The notes: a model not told the origin generated them from the letters alone. DNA of 57,980 bases from Armatimonadota bacterium (GCA_020438215.1 JAGQUX010000018.1:1-57980); one strand, 5' to 3'. Shown: positions 42,387-51,932, counted from the first letter of the stretch. Made by a program: numbers and translations.

Positions 42387-43606
42387 TGGGTAAGTTCTGG
42401 ACAGTCCGCATTGCCTCTGTGGTCGCCGCTCTGGCGGGATGCTTCATCTTCCAAACGGTCGCGACCAACCTCGGAAACGATTACTATCTCCGGCTTTTCC
42501 TTCTTGCTGGTCTCTACGTCACGCTCTCTGTCAGCTTGAACCTCATCAACGGGATCACCGGGCAGTTTTCCATCGGTCACGCCGCGTTCTACATGATCGG
42601 TGCGTACACCGCCGGAATTCTCACCCGCGCCTACTACGAACAGCAACCGCTTTTGCCAGAACTCTGGCTCGTCATCATGATGCTAGCGGGTGGCTTATTT
42701 GCCGCCTTAGCTGGGCTCTTGGTGGGCTTGCCTTCATTGCGACTGAAAGGCGACTACCTCGCCATCGTGACCCTCGGTTTCGGTGAAATTATCCGCATTG
42801 TCGCGACCAACCAACAGAGCGTCGGCGGTTCCTACGGATTCTCATTCGGCCCGAAAGTTGTCGCTCCGTGGATGGTTTGCCTTCTCGCGATCATCACGAT
42901 TGCCATCTGCCGCAACTTGCTCAAGTCTGCCCACGGCCTCCCGTTCCTCGCTGTTCGCGAAGATGAAATTGCCGCCAGCGCAATGGGCGTCAATGTCACC
43001 AAAACCAAGGTTGCCGCGTTCGTTCTTGGGTCGGCCCTCGCCGGTGCCGCAGGAGCAATCCTCGCTCTCAACGAAGGCTATCTCAACCCAGACATCTTCA
43101 AGATGGATGTCTCGTTCCTCATCCTGACAATGGTCGTTCTCGGCGGAACTGGCTCGATTACCGGATCGGCTCTCGCCGCAATCTTCCTCTTCCTCACCAT
43201 CGAAATCCCGCGGAATATCCAAACCGCCGATGGTCAGAAAGTGCAGATCACCCTGGCAAGCCTTCTCATGGCTGGGCTCGCAATTGCCATTGCGATTAGT
43301 CTTCTCCGCAAAATCAAGGATCACTTCCACGGGCCACCAAATCAGCGGCTCATACGGAACCTCGGCGTCATTGGAGGCTCAATTGCTGGTGCAATAGTTC
43401 TCTCCATGATCCTCAACGCCACCACGGTGATGGGTGACAAAACCTTCGAATTCGACAAGCTCCGCATGGTCATTCTCTCCATCATGCTCCTGGTCGTGAT
43501 GCTCCTTCGCCCACAAGGCGTTCTGGCTCATCACGAGTTCAGTTGGGATTTCGTCAAACGGCTTTTCCGTAAAGACCATGATGACAAAGCAGAGGTGGCA
43601 TCGTGA
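42386..43606 (+). CDS. livM: Branched-chain amino-acid ABC transporter permease LivM
   Basis: The 406-residue protein has 8-10 membrane helices. LivM signatures are NLINGITGQFSIGHAAFYMIGAY, LPSLRLKGDYLAIVTLGFGEIIRIV, PFLAVREDEIAASAMGVNVTKTKV and SFLILTMVVLGGTGSITGSALAA. It forms the channel with LivH. Its start overlaps the livH stop (TAATG) and its stop overlaps livG (GTGA). C-terminal HHEFSWDFVKRLFRKD is cytoplasmic. Confidence 0.93.
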   Translation: MGKFWTVRIASVVAALAGCFIFQTVATNLGNDYYLRLFLLAGLYVTLSVSLNLINGITGQFSIGHAAFYMIGAYTAGILTRAYYEQQPLLPELWLVIMMLAGGLFAALAGLLVGLPSLRLKGDYLAIVTLGFGEIIRIVATNQQSVGGSYGFSFGPKVVAPWMVCLLAIITIAICRNLLKSAHGLPFLAVREDEIAASAMGVNVTKTKVAAFVLGSALAGAAGAILALNEGYLNPDIFKMDVSFLILTMVVLGGTGSITGSALAAIFLFLTIEIPRNIQTADGQKVQITLASLLMAGLAIAIAISLLRKIKDHFHGPPNQRLIRNLGVIGGSIAGAIVLSMILNATTVMGDKTFEFDKLRMVILSIMLLVVMLLRPQGVLAHHEFSWDFVKRLFRKDHDDKAEVAS

Positions 43607-44376
43607 GCGAAAGCCCACTGTTGAAGCTCGACCAAGCCACCATCCAATTCGGTGGATTGATCGCGGTCAACAATGTCAGCTTTGAACTCAACAAAGGCGA
43701 TCTGTTCGGTCTCATCGGCCCGAACGGAGCAGGGAAGACCACTTGCTTCAACATCATCACCGGTGTTTACAAACCAACGAGCGGAAAAATCTTCTTCCGT
43801 GGGCGTGACATCAGCGGTGTCCCTTCCAACAAGATCGCCCAAGAGGGCATCTGCCGGACATTCCAAAACATCCGCCTTTTCCAAGCGCTCTCCGTCCTCG
43901 AGAACGTTGTTGTCGGTGGATTCCTCCGCCACAAAACCGGGCTGTTCTCTGGGCTCACCCTTCTCCCCAATGCGATCAAAGAAACCGATCATCTTCGCGA
44001 AGAAGCAATGAAGCTCCTCGAGGTGGTGAATCTCTCCCATGTCGCAAACCATCGATCTGCCGATCTGCCTTACGGGATGCAACGTCGCCTTGAAATCGCG
44101 CGAGCAATGGCTACTCAGCCTGATCTGCTCCTTCTCGATGAACCTGCCGCAGGCATGAACCCGCAAGAAAAGGACGAACTCAAAGAAGTTGTCTATCGTA
44201 TCCGCGATGAATTCGACAAAACGGTGCTCTTGATCGAGCACGACATGAAGTTCGTCATGGGGCTCTGCGAGCGCATCTTTGTCCTCGATCGCGGACTAGA
44301 AATCGCGCATGGGCCACCGGAAGATATTCGTAGCAATCCAAAAGTGATTGAAGCGTATCTCGGCGAACCAGTCTAA
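43603..44376 (+). CDS. livG: Branched-chain amino-acid ABC transporter ATPase LivG
   Basis: The 257-residue ATPase has Walker A LIGPNGAGKTT, Q-loop TFQNIRLFQ, a signature-like LPYGMQRRLEIARA, Walker B LLLLDEPAAGMNP and H-loop IEHD. LivG-type features are the long insertion with FLRHKTGLFSGLTLLPNAIKE and the C-terminal GPPEDIRSNPKVIEAYLGE. The start is GTG at 43603, coupled to livM. The second ATPase LivF is missing downstream; the next gene is convergent murQ, overlapping by 4 bases. Confidence 0.95.
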   Translation: MSESPLLKLDQATIQFGGLIAVNNVSFELNKGDLFGLIGPNGAGKTTCFNIITGVYKPTSGKIFFRGRDISGVPSNKIAQEGICRTFQNIRLFQALSVLENVVVGGFLRHKTGLFSGLTLLPNAIKETDHLREEAMKLLEVVNLSHVANHRSADLPYGMQRRLEIARAMATQPDLLLLDEPAAGMNPQEKDELKEVVYRIRDEFDKTVLLIEHDMKFVMGLCERIFVLDRGLEIAHGPPEDIRSNPKVIEAYLGEPV

Positions 44377-45185
44377 GAAGTCTGCTTTTGCGCTTCTAGG
44401 AATTTGCGGACATCCCAGCCGTTTGATTCCAGGGCTTCGCGCGCCTCTTCCTTAGTGGCAGGGGTCAATTCGCACGCGATCCGCACGCACCGATCTTTCA
44501 GCTTGGCGTTCTTGGCAGCAACATCCACCATCAGATTCTCAACCACCTTCCCAGAAAGAACCATGGCCCCGGTCGATATCCGGTTGAGCACTAGCTTCTG
44601 TGCCGTTCCCGCTTTCAATCGTGTTGAGCCAGTCAATATCTCCGCCCCGGTTTTGATCAAAATCGGCAGATCCACCTGATCGAGAAGTGGAGCTTTAGTG
44701 TTGTTCGCAATCCCACATGTCCAGATGCCTTTCTGTTTGGCGTGCCGCATTGCCGCAAGAACAAACGGGGTGCGTCCGCTTGCCGCCAACCCGATCACCA
44801 CATCTTTCGGCGTGATCTTGAGGTTGTTTAGCGCGGTAATCGCCTGATGCTCATCATCTTCCGCATCTTCAATAGCGGCTTTGCCTGCCGCATCTCCCCC
44901 CGCGACCAAAGCAATAAATCGATCCGAATCTATCCCGAATGTGGGGGGCATCTCAGCCGCATCCATCGTGGCAATACGACCACTCGTCCCCGCCCCGACG
45001 TAGATAATCCGCCCGCCATCCTGATAAGCCTGCGCGGCTCGTTCCACCGCTTTGGAAATCGGTTCGGCGGCAGAATCAAGGGCACGCATGACGGCCTGCT
45101 CTTCTTCATTCATCAGCCGGACAATTTCAAACGCGGACATCTTGTCCAGTCCGATAGAGCGAGGGTTCCGAGATTCTGTACTCAT
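44373..45185 (-). CDS. murQ: N-acetylmuramic acid 6-phosphate etherase
   Basis: The 270-residue enzyme cleaves the lactyl ether of MurNAc-6-phosphate to GlcNAc-6-phosphate and lactate, in peptidoglycan recycling. The SIS-domain motif GAGTSGRIATMDAAEMPPTFG and DVVIGLAASGRTPFVLAAMRHAK, with NPRSIGLDKMSAFEIVRLMNEEE at the start, are diagnostic. It overlaps the upstream kinase gene by 4 bases, which would supply the 6-phosphate substrate. Confidence 0.95.
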   Translation of the reverse strand: MSTESRNPRSIGLDKMSAFEIVRLMNEEEQAVMRALDSAAEPISKAVERAAQAYQDGGRIIYVGAGTSGRIATMDAAEMPPTFGIDSDRFIALVAGGDAAGKAAIEDAEDDEHQAITALNNLKITPKDVVIGLAASGRTPFVLAAMRHAKQKGIWTCGIANNTKAPLLDQVDLPILIKTGAEILTGSTRLKAGTAQKLVLNRISTGAMVLSGKVVENLMVDVAAKNAKLKDRCVRIACELTPATKEEAREALESNGWDVRKFLEAQKQTS

Positions 45186-46093
45186 GATTGCAGTTCGCGC
45201 GCAAGATTGACCGCCCCAACTACAGGAGCGATTTCCAACTTTGTCAATTCTATTTTCGGCAATGGATGGGACACTACATCAGGCTTCCGGCGTTCAACAA
45301 TTGCGATGAAATAGTCAAGCATCTCCGGCTTGACCTCCCAGAGTCCACCCGTTGCGCTCAACTTGAGAACTTCAAGATTTGCATGATGGAGTTTGGCGTG
45401 GCACCAAACCTCATCCGCCAGATCGCTCAGCGCACCGTCTAAACACTCACGGGCATATTTCTTCCCGCGATCCGCATCAAAGACAACGCTCGGGGCAATG
45501 CGCGCCAGCTTCGCCGCTGGTGTGAGCGACCGATACACCGCCGCGACCACCTGATCGGGTTCATCCGTGCCAAAAAGATCAGCCAGCGTCCGCCAAAACT
45601 CGTTTGTGGCTTCTTCGCGGCAGGCCGACAGAATCGTCGCATGGATCGCTCTGCGCCCAATATCGGCTGCGGAACCCAGATCACCCAGATAGAGCCCGCC
45701 TCCCCCTGATTTCACGACACCTGCTCGTGTGCGAGAGGCCACTTTTGAACCTGTGCCAGAAATCACAATCCCAATCGTTTCCGGGTCTGCGGCAATTGCG
45801 GCATGGAAATCGGGCTGGGCTTCAACGGCTTCCGTTCCCGTGACAAAGTTCAAAATATTGATCGCCCGGTGCCGATCAGATGCGGTCAGGAGTCCGGCAA
45901 AACCGCCAAAGACAAAGTCCACTTTCGGCGCGCCTTTCAGAGCATCTTCGAGGTTGCGCTTGATCTCCGCTTCGGGAGTAGACGCAAGATTGGCAGATCC
46001 CGCTTTCCCTTCAAAAACGACGTTGCCGTTTTCGTCCTCTATGCGTGAGCGGGTTGTGGTGCCACCACAGTCCAATCCCAAAAATAGCGCCAT
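45182..46093 (-). CDS. murK: N-acetylmuramic acid/N-acetylglucosamine kinase (BadF/MurK-like)
   Basis: The 303-residue ASKHA-fold kinase has the phosphate-1 motif LGLDCGGTTTRSRI, FGGFAGLL, IGIVISGTGSKVASR (phosphate-2) and KSGGGGLYLGDLGSAADIGRRAI. Family members phosphorylate GlcNAc or MurNAc at C6. The 4-base overlap with murQ favours MurNAc, as with Clostridium MurK, though GlcNAc is possible. Together they convert MurNAc from cell-wall turnover to GlcNAc-6-phosphate; NagA/NagB and uptake genes are not here. Confidence 0.85.
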   Translation of the reverse strand: MALFLGLDCGGTTTRSRIEDENGNVVFEGKAGSANLASTPEAEIKRNLEDALKGAPKVDFVFGGFAGLLTASDRHRAINILNFVTGTEAVEAQPDFHAAIAADPETIGIVISGTGSKVASRTRAGVVKSGGGGLYLGDLGSAADIGRRAIHATILSACREEATNEFWRTLADLFGTDEPDQVVAAVYRSLTPAAKLARIAPSVVFDADRGKKYARECLDGALSDLADEVWCHAKLHHANLEVLKLSATGGLWEVKPEMLDYFIAIVERRKPDVVSHPLPKIELTKLEIAPVVGAVNLARELQS

Positions 46094-46149
46094 TGCCGAG
46101 GAGAAAATTACCCCAGGCCCGACCCGATGGCTTGGGCTAGACTGAGGCT

Positions 46150-47169
46150 ATGCGCCGCGTCGAAAGTTCTGCAGAACTCCAGCCCAAAAAGATTGCTCTC
46201 ATCAGCAACGATGCATTGGGTAACTATGCGGCGATCAATCCGCTCGCGCAGATGCTCAAGTCCTCCTGGCCTGGCGCGGAACTCTCTTACTTTTCTGGCT
46301 CGCGAGTCGGTTTTATCTCCGAGCGCACACCCCTCTTCGATCATTTTTATCCCGTCCTCGGGGAAGGACCGCGCTTCTTCGGACACTTCACCCAGAAGTT
46401 TGATCTCGTTATCAATGTAGAGAACACTGCAATGGCGAAGGCACTCGCCACTTTCCTCTGCGAAGACGACGGCTTCCTGATCGGCCCGTGCGTTGCCCCG
46501 GATGGTCGCGGCGATCTCGCTTTCGAGCCAGGTTGGCGCGGTGATCTCTGGGAAGATAAGGAGTGGATCGCCGCCGATATCCACCAGAAGTACGAAGCCA
46601 TCCACACTGGCTACATTGGTGAGTTGTTTGCCCGGCTTGCTTATCAATCCGGCCCAATTCCGCAGTACCAAATGCCAAAGGAAGATCCCGGCGAAGTCCC
46701 CGATGTCCTCATGGCGACCGCTGCCAGCCTCGATTCGAAGCTGTGGCCGATTGAAAACTGGATTCGCCTTGTCAAAAAAATTGCAGACCGTGGCTTGACC
46801 GTCGGATTGATTGGTGCAAAGCCCAGCGACCAGGGCAAATTCTGGAAAGGCGCCAACGACGAAGATCGGCTTGTTGCGGAATCCCCCATCGAAGATTTGC
46901 GAGGCGTTTTCTCCCTGACCCAAGTCGTCGGTGCCCTCGATAAAGCCAACTTCGTCGTCACCCTGGATAACGGCATCCTCCACTTCGCCTGCTCCACCCA
47001 AACCCCCACCATCGGGATTTTCCGCCACGGCATCCATCGATTGTGGGCTCCGCCTGTCCCGAACCTCGTAGTCGTTGAGCCAGGCTTTGGCCGAAAAGTC
47101 AGTGAAATCACCGTTGAAGAAGTCTTTCGACAATTGACAGAATTTCAAATCCCACTGGGTAATTTTTAG
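46150..47169 (+). CDS. Glycosyltransferase family 9 (heptosyltransferase-like)
   Basis: The 339-residue protein starts KIALISNDALGNYAAINPLAQMLK, the GT9 N-terminal Rossmann motif (R-x-D-A-(L/I)-G-D class), and has MATAASLDSKLWPIENWIRLVKKI, then ALDKANFVVTLDNGILHFACS-TQTPTIGIF, the GT9 donor-binding motif. It would add a heptose or related sugar to a surface glycolipid such as LPS core. The acceptor and donor are unknown. It stands alone, divergent from the kinase gene. Confidence 0.9.
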   Translation: MRRVESSAELQPKKIALISNDALGNYAAINPLAQMLKSSWPGAELSYFSGSRVGFISERTPLFDHFYPVLGEGPRFFGHFTQKFDLVINVENTAMAKALATFLCEDDGFLIGPCVAPDGRGDLAFEPGWRGDLWEDKEWIAADIHQKYEAIHTGYIGELFARLAYQSGPIPQYQMPKEDPGEVPDVLMATAASLDSKLWPIENWIRLVKKIADRGLTVGLIGAKPSDQGKFWKGANDEDRLVAESPIEDLRGVFSLTQVVGALDKANFVVTLDNGILHFACSTQTPTIGIFRHGIHRLWAPPVPNLVVVEPGFGRKVSEITVEEVFRQLTEFQIPLGNF

Positions 47170-47242
47170 GAATCTTTGCTAAAATTGCATCCGGGTTTGA
47201 GAAATCCGAGTAGTAGACCAATAGAGAATCGAGGAAAGAAGA

Positions 47243-47641
47243 ATGGCCAAGGAAGAATATCATGACATTCCGCGAACATGCCCGATCACTGGCGAGCAGC
47301 TTTACATCAGTGAGCTGACGGCAGAGAAGTCCGGCATCACCATCCGCGGAAAGTTCAAGGTGCCACTGACCGCCGCCTTGGATGAGGAAAATCAGCGGAT
47401 TCTGGACGTGTTCCTACGCTCTCGCGGCGTTTTCAGCACCATGGAAAAAGAGCTTGGGCTCAGTTATCCCACCGTCCGGGCGCGAGTAGACACCATGCTC
47501 GCCGCAATGGGGCTCGAACCAATCAAAACCGAGAAGAAAGAGTCGGTCACTCCCGAGGAAAAGCGAAAGATTTTGCAACAGTTGGAAGATGGGGCCATCA
47601 CCCCCGAAGAAGCAAAAACTAAGTTGAGAGGCACTGCGTGA
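47243..47641 (+). CDS. DUF2089 domain protein (putative DNA-binding)
   Basis: The 132-residue protein opens with a CPITGEQLYISELTAEKSGITI segment and has the helix-turn-helix-like FLRSRGVFSTMEKELGLSYPTVRARVDTMLAAMG, the DUF2089 core. The C-terminal TPEEKRKILQQLEDGAITPEEAKTKL is a SHOCT-like helical pair. The family is associated with DUF4097 genes and is thought to regulate. Its stop overlaps the next gene as GTGA. A TAAAAT -10-like box lies about 60 bases upstream. Confidence 0.88.
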   Translation: MAKEEYHDIPRTCPITGEQLYISELTAEKSGITIRGKFKVPLTAALDEENQRILDVFLRSRGVFSTMEKELGLSYPTVRARVDTMLAAMGLEPIKTEKKESVTPEEKRKILQQLEDGAITPEEAKTKLRGTA

Positions 47642-48903
47642 AAGAAGATATTAAGAGGATTATGCAGCTGGTCAAAGACGGCAAACTGTCGCCCGAAGAC
47701 GCAGCCGAGTTGATTGAGGCGTTTGAAGAATCGCCCGCCGAACCCGCAAGCGAAGAGCCAGCGGCATCGTCGGAAGCAACCGAGCAAACCACCTCCACCG
47801 AACCACCACCGCGGCAGGACACTGGGGCAAAGTCAAACGATCCGTTCTCCAAGTTCATCTCTGCGGTTGAAAAAATCGGCAAGGACGTGACCACCAATGT
47901 CAATTGGAAGGATGTCGCCGACCAAGTTCGCACCGGCGTAAACAAAGGCGTTGATGCCATCAAAACTGCCGCCGATGAAGCCAGCAAAGGCAAAGGCCCG
48001 TTCGGTTCCGTTTTTGGTTCACAGGAAACCAAGCGCGTCGAGCTCCCGCTTGCCGTTCCGAGCGGCAAAACTCTTCGCATTGAAAATGCCCATGGCAACG
48101 TAGTCGTTGAAGGTGGCTACGATGTCGGCGCAATCGTCATCGATGCCTCGTTCCGTGCATACAACGATGAAGAAGCGCGGGCTATGTCCGATCGCTACGT
48201 CCCCGTACTGGAAGAAACCGAGGAAGCGATTATCCTCAAACAACCGGAATCCTCCGGCATCCACGCCGAGGTCAGCATCAAGTGCCCAACCGGAACCCCG
48301 GTAGTGGTCAAGCTTGCCAGCGGCGATGTCAAGGTTTTGAACACAGAAGCAGGCGTCAAAGTGAACGGTGCCAGCGGCAATGTCAAGCTCTCCCGTGTCG
48401 GTGGAGTCGTTGAAGTCAATACCGCCAGTGGAGACACCCGTGTTGTTGATTCGCAAACCAAGGGCATCACAGTCGAATCCAAATCCGGCGACGTCGTTTG
48501 CGAGCGAATCACCGGCCCCCTCATCGCCCGCACTTCGAGCGGTGACATCATCGGCTATGAATGCGACTCCAAGACCGTCAATATCGAAGCGGCGAGCGGA
48601 GACATCACTCTCGATATCAGCCGCCCGATGGAAGGCGATCTTAACGTTCGCACTGTCAGCGGCAACATCAAGGTCGATGTCCCCGATGGAACCAACTCCC
48701 GGTTCAATCTCTCGACCCTGCGTGGCACCGTCGTATGTAGTTTGGAATTGGTAGACTACAACCAAGACAAGATGAAGGTCACCGGTCGCACCGGAGAAGG
48801 AACCTACCTCTTCGATGTCAGTGCAGTGAACGGCGACGTAACTGTCGGGATGCGGAACCACACTGGATTCGAAGAATCCGAAGAAGCCACCAGCGAAGTC
48901 TAA
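47638..48903 (+). CDS. DUF4097-type beta-strand repeat protein
   Basis: The 421-residue protein starts with a SHOCT-like helix pair (IKRIMQLVKDGKLSPEDAAELIEAF), then a Pro/Glu/Ser-rich linker to about residue 70. From about residue 145 it has parallel beta-helix-like repeats, with recurring (A/S)SGDV(K/T) and GDI(T/K) turns (ASGDVKVLNTE, ASGNVKLSRV, ASGDTRVVD, KSGDVVCERI, SSGDIIGYEC, ASGDITLDI). This is the DUF4097/YvlB pattern, function unknown. It is translationally coupled to the DUF2089 gene. No signal peptide or membrane helix is seen. Confidence 0.9.
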   Translation: MKEDIKRIMQLVKDGKLSPEDAAELIEAFEESPAEPASEEPAASSEATEQTTSTEPPPRQDTGAKSNDPFSKFISAVEKIGKDVTTNVNWKDVADQVRTGVNKGVDAIKTAADEASKGKGPFGSVFGSQETKRVELPLAVPSGKTLRIENAHGNVVVEGGYDVGAIVIDASFRAYNDEEARAMSDRYVPVLEETEEAIILKQPESSGIHAEVSIKCPTGTPVVVKLASGDVKVLNTEAGVKVNGASGNVKLSRVGGVVEVNTASGDTRVVDSQTKGITVESKSGDVVCERITGPLIARTSSGDIIGYECDSKTVNIEAASGDITLDISRPMEGDLNVRTVSGNIKVDVPDGTNSRFNLSTLRGTVVCSLELVDYNQDKMKVTGRTGEGTYLFDVSAVNGDVTVGMRNHTGFEESEEATSEV

Positions 48904-48915
48904 GCTCGCTAAACC

Positions 48916-48950
48916 AAAGCCTCGGGTGATCAACAACCCGGGGCTTTTTT
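48916..48950 (+). terminator. Terminator of the DUF2089-DUF4097 operon
   Basis: A 12-bp stem (aaagcctcgggt with acccggggcttt, one T-G pair) with an 8-base loop is followed by ttt runs (gggctttttt). It directly follows the DUF4097 stop. Confidence 0.85.
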
Positions 48951-48984
48951 GTATCTCGTCCACCCTTCCGGGTAAACAATCAGC

Positions 48985-49452
48985 ATGAAGTATTGGCTCA
49001 TGAAGTCAGAACCCGATGTCTACGGTATTGATCACCTCAAAGCAAAAGGGAAGCCGGACATCTGGGAAGGATGCCGCAATTACACCGTCCGAAACTTCAT
49101 GCGCGATCAAATGCAACCTGGCGATAAGGCGCTTTTCTACCACTCCAATGCCAAACCGAGCGGAGTCGTCGGCATCATGCGCATCACCAGCGAGGGCTAT
49201 CCCGACCCGCACCAGTTCGACCCCAAGAGCAAGTACTACGACGCCAAGAGCCCACAAGATAACCCGCGTTGGCTCGCCGTAGATGTCGAGCACGTCGAAA
49301 CCTTTAACCGCGTGATCCCGCTTTCCGAACTCAAGGAAACCCCTGGCCTGCAAGATATGGCCGTAGTCCAGCGCGGACAACGACTCAGCGTCATGCCCGT
49401 CACCGAAGCCGAATGGGAGATCGTCCTCGAACTTGCTAAGAAATCACTTTAG
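48985..49452 (+). CDS. EVE domain protein (THYN1-like)
   Basis: The 155-residue protein starts [16 protein letters not shown] and has [29 protein letters not shown] and [21 protein letters not shown], the core of the EVE fold (PUA-like). The family reads modified bases in RNA or DNA (human THYN1 is related). As a stand-alone protein it may bind a modified nucleotide; the target is unknown. Its 3' end overlaps the end of pgk by 4 bases, convergent. Confidence 0.93.
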   Translation: MKYWLMKSEPDVYGIDHLKAKGKPDIWEGCRNYTVRNFMRDQMQPGDKALFYHSNAKPSGVVGIMRITSEGYPDPHQFDPKSKYYDAKSPQDNPRWLAVDVEHVETFNRVIPLSELKETPGLQDMAVVQRGQRLSVMPVTEAEWEIVLELAKKSL

Positions 49453-50627
49453 GCGTCCTGCAAAGCCGCAATCCCCGGAAGAACTTTGCCTTCCAGAAAT
49501 TCAAGGCTGGCCCCGCCGCCCGTACTGACATGGCTCACTTGATCGGCGAGATCGAACTTTTCAATCGCCGCCGCTGAATCCCCGCCACCAATAATCGTAG
49601 TGCCCGGGCAAGCGGCAAGAGCCTTCGCCACCGCCAGTGTTCCCGCCGCAAAAGCATCGAATTCAAAAACCCCCATCGGGCCATTCCAAAGCACTGTTCC
49701 CGCTGCCTCGACAATCTCCGCAAACTTCGCCTGGGATGCTGGCCCAATATCGAGTCCCATCTGATCCCCAGGAATCGCATCCGCCGATACGGTCGTTGCC
49801 GGGGCATCAGCCGCGAATTCAGGGGCAACAACGGTATCTACGGGCAAAACAATCTTGTCGGAATGCTCCTTCATCAGCTTCGCCGCATAATCCAAGCTGT
49901 CTGCATCGAGAAGCGACTTCCCGATCTCATGCCCTTGCGCTTTGAAGAATGTGTAAGCCATCCCCCCACCAATGATCAACCGATCCACTTTCGGAAGAAG
50001 CGCATCAATCACCTGAATCTTATCGGCAACCTTCGCCCCGCCCAGAATCGCCACGAACGGTCGCTTGGGGTTATCAAGTGCCTGTCCCAAAAACTCGATC
50101 TCTTTCTCAATCAAAAACCCTGCAACGGCTGGGAGGAAGTGCGCAACGCCTTCTGTGCTGGCATGAGCGCGGTGAGCCGTTCCAAAAGCATCGTTGACAT
50201 AGAGCTCCGCGAGGTGTGCCATCTGCATAGCAAATGACTTATCGTTTGCCTCCTCCTCGTTGTGAAAACGGACGTTCTCTAAAAGAACAACATCACCATC
50301 GTTCATTCGGCTGACGGCGTTCTCCACGTCTGAGCCAACACAATCGGGAAGGAGAGGCACATCTTGACCCAGCAACTCGCTCAGCCGGATCGCAATCGGA
50401 GCCAGTGAGTATTTAGGATTGACTTCACCCTTCGGGCGTCCCAAGTGGCTACAAAGTATGACCTCCGCCCCCGCATTTTTCAAAAACTCGATCGTCGGCA
50501 ATGCCGCCGTAATCCGCCGATCATCGGTGATCGTGGTTCCATCCAGAGGAACATTAAAATCGCATCGAACAAGCACGCGCTTGCCCGCCGGTTGCAGATC
50601 ACGAACAGTCTTTTTTGCCAGAGACAT
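49449..50627 (-). CDS. pgk: Phosphoglycerate kinase
   Basis: The 392-residue glycolytic enzyme transfers phosphate between 1,3-bisphosphoglycerate and ADP. Motifs: [96 protein letters not shown] and [15 protein letters not shown] chose ATG 50627 ([11 protein letters not shown]), the family start; a longer in-frame extension is present but not conserved. gap and other glycolytic genes are not adjacent. Confidence 0.97.
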   Translation of the reverse strand: MSLAKKTVRDLQPAGKRVLVRCDFNVPLDGTTITDDRRITAALPTIEFLKNAGAEVILCSHLGRPKGEVNPKYSLAPIAIRLSELLGQDVPLLPDCVGSDVENAVSRMNDGDVVLLENVRFHNEEEANDKSFAMQMAHLAELYVNDAFGTAHRAHASTEGVAHFLPAVAGFLIEKEIEFLGQALDNPKRPFVAILGGAKVADKIQVIDALLPKVDRLIIGGGMAYTFFKAQGHEIGKSLLDADSLDYAAKLMKEHSDKIVLPVDTVVAPEFAADAPATTVSADAIPGDQMGLDIGPASQAKFAEIVEAAGTVLWNGPMGVFEFDAFAAGTLAVAKALAACPGTTIIGGGDSAAAIEKFDLADQVSHVSTGGGASLEFLEGKVLPGIAALQDA

Positions 50628-50676
50628 CTTGTCAAGAAAAATACCAGATGGTACGTACTCACTTGAGGCAAAGAAA

Positions 50677-50703
50677 GAGCCCAGCACCAAAAGTACTGGG
50701 CTC
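50677..50703 (-). terminator. Terminator of the prepilin-small protein transcript
   Basis: An 8-bp stem (gagcccag / ctgggctc) with an 11-base loop, extendable past a C-A mismatch, lies between the small gene at 50723 and pgk. The minus strand then reads TTTCTTTGCC, a moderate U-tract. Confidence 0.7.
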
Positions 50704-50722
50704 AATCTGCTAGTTTATGAAC

Positions 50723-50992
50723 TTACCGTGCGTTCGGGATCGGTTCGGAGGTCATGCCCTCCATCCCTTCAGAGACGACAAAATCGCCTTTGCCCGGAGT
50801 TGGTGCAACGTCAACCGGTCTTTTTGTTTCGACACCAGCAGCAGCGGCGCGATTTTCGATGTCCATCGTCCCAACAACTTCCATGTTACGTTGGCTCGGT
50901 TCGGGGCCAGCAGACATCAAGAAGTACGCAAGTACCCCGACAGCCACAACGATGGCACCAATCAAACCAATCTTTTTTGCGTTTTCGTTCAA
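50723..50992 (-). CDS. Small single-pass membrane protein
   Basis: The 89-residue protein has a short Lys-rich cytoplasmic N-terminus and one membrane helix (about residues 9-26, IGLIGAIVVAVGVLAYFL). The tail of about 60 residues is hydrophilic with Met/Glu/Pro runs. It is 10 bases after the prepilin-like gene and probably co-transcribed. I do not recognise it; it may be an accessory to that pilin (inference). Confidence 0.65.
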   Translation of the reverse strand: MNENAKKIGLIGAIVVAVGVLAYFLMSAGPEPSQRNMEVVGTMDIENRAAAAGVETKRPVDVAPTPGKGDFVVSEGMEGMTSEPIPNAR

Positions 50993-51002
50993 CAGAGTTT
51001 CC

Positions 51003-51782
51003 TTAGTTTTTGAATTGCTCGTCGTAGTGAATCAAGTTGCGCTCTCGATTATCGTAAGCGGCCTGATTCCAAACTTGCGGAGCAATTTGTGTTCGGCGAA
51101 GAGTCTTCACGTGACCATCAGCAAATCCGTAGATGAAGTTGCCTTCAGAGTTACCCATTGTCAAGCGGCCATCGCCCGAACCGCACCAGCTAAAGCTAAA
51201 TGCTTGCGGATATGCCGGGAAGGTGCGAATATCGTGGGTATTCCATCGCCAGTAGCCATAGCTTTCCCAGTAGCTGTGGGTTGTCCACAGTTCGTACAGG
51301 TTGATGGTCTGCGCTGGCGCACCAACAGCCGTTGCCGCAAACGAGTTTTGGTTGGAATAATAGGCGTGAATTCCGTATGTTTGCAGCTGATCGTAACCAG
51401 ATTGGTAGTGAGTCCAAGCAAAGCTCACCGCGCCGCCATGGCTCGGGTCGCAGTCGTTGCGCTCAATCGGATCCAGCGAACTCTTCATGATGTCGCGGTT
51501 CTTCATGTACGGATCAAGAGCGTGGTGAGCACCAAACGCCCAGTTCGGATCACCATAGTTACCCGTGCCGTAGAAGTTGCGAATCCGGTGATAAACATCA
51601 TCGTAGTCAGCCAAATAGATTTGTGAAGCTGTTTGAATCTGCTTCATGTTGCTGATGATGTTGGTTCGCTTTGCCGCCACTTTTGCTTGAGCAAAAACGG
51701 GGAACAGAATTGCCGCCAAGATCGCGATGATCGCAATCACAACCAGCAGTTCAATCAAAGTAAATGCATTGCGTTTTGACAT
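51003..51782 (-). CDS. Prepilin-type N-terminal cleavage/methylation protein (second)
   Basis: The 259-residue protein starts [15 protein letters not shown], with [15 protein letters not shown] after the helix, the class III signal and assembly helix. The globular domain is Tyr/Trp/Asn-rich ([32 protein letters not shown]) and ends FGADGH-like ([12 protein letters not shown]). It belongs to the same DUF1559-like group as the gene at 31357. I chose ATG 51782; the longer frame adds an unlikely 13 residues. A 14-bp palindrome lies about 35 bases upstream of the start. Confidence 0.9.
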   Translation of the reverse strand: MSKRNAFTLIELLVVIAIIAILAAILFPVFAQAKVAAKRTNIISNMKQIQTASQIYLADYDDVYHRIRNFYGTGNYGDPNWAFGAHHALDPYMKNRDIMKSSLDPIERNDCDPSHGGAVSFAWTHYQSGYDQLQTYGIHAYYSNQNSFAATAVGAPAQTINLYELWTTHSYWESYGYWRWNTHDIRTFPAYPQAFSFSWCGSGDGRLTMGNSEGNFIYGFADGHVKTLRRTQIAPQVWNQAAYDNRERNLIHYDEQFKN

Positions 51783-51815
51783 ATGTGAATCTCCAGCGCG
51801 AGTGAGTGCCCGCGA

Positions 51816-51829
51816 GATCAATATTGATC
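51816..51829. promoter_or_regulatory. 14-bp perfect palindrome upstream of the prepilin gene
   Basis: GATCAATATTGATC is a perfect palindrome about 35 bases before the prepilin start codon, where an operator or the -10 region would lie. No repressor is known; the call rests on symmetry and place alone. Confidence 0.3.
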
Positions 51830-51932
51830 AAGCATCGATTCCTCGAACAAGAGGCTCAAATAAAATCAAACCCAGAACGTGAAATCCACGCTGACGAAAA
51901 TAATTCTACACAAGAACGGCCCCAAAGTCAAT

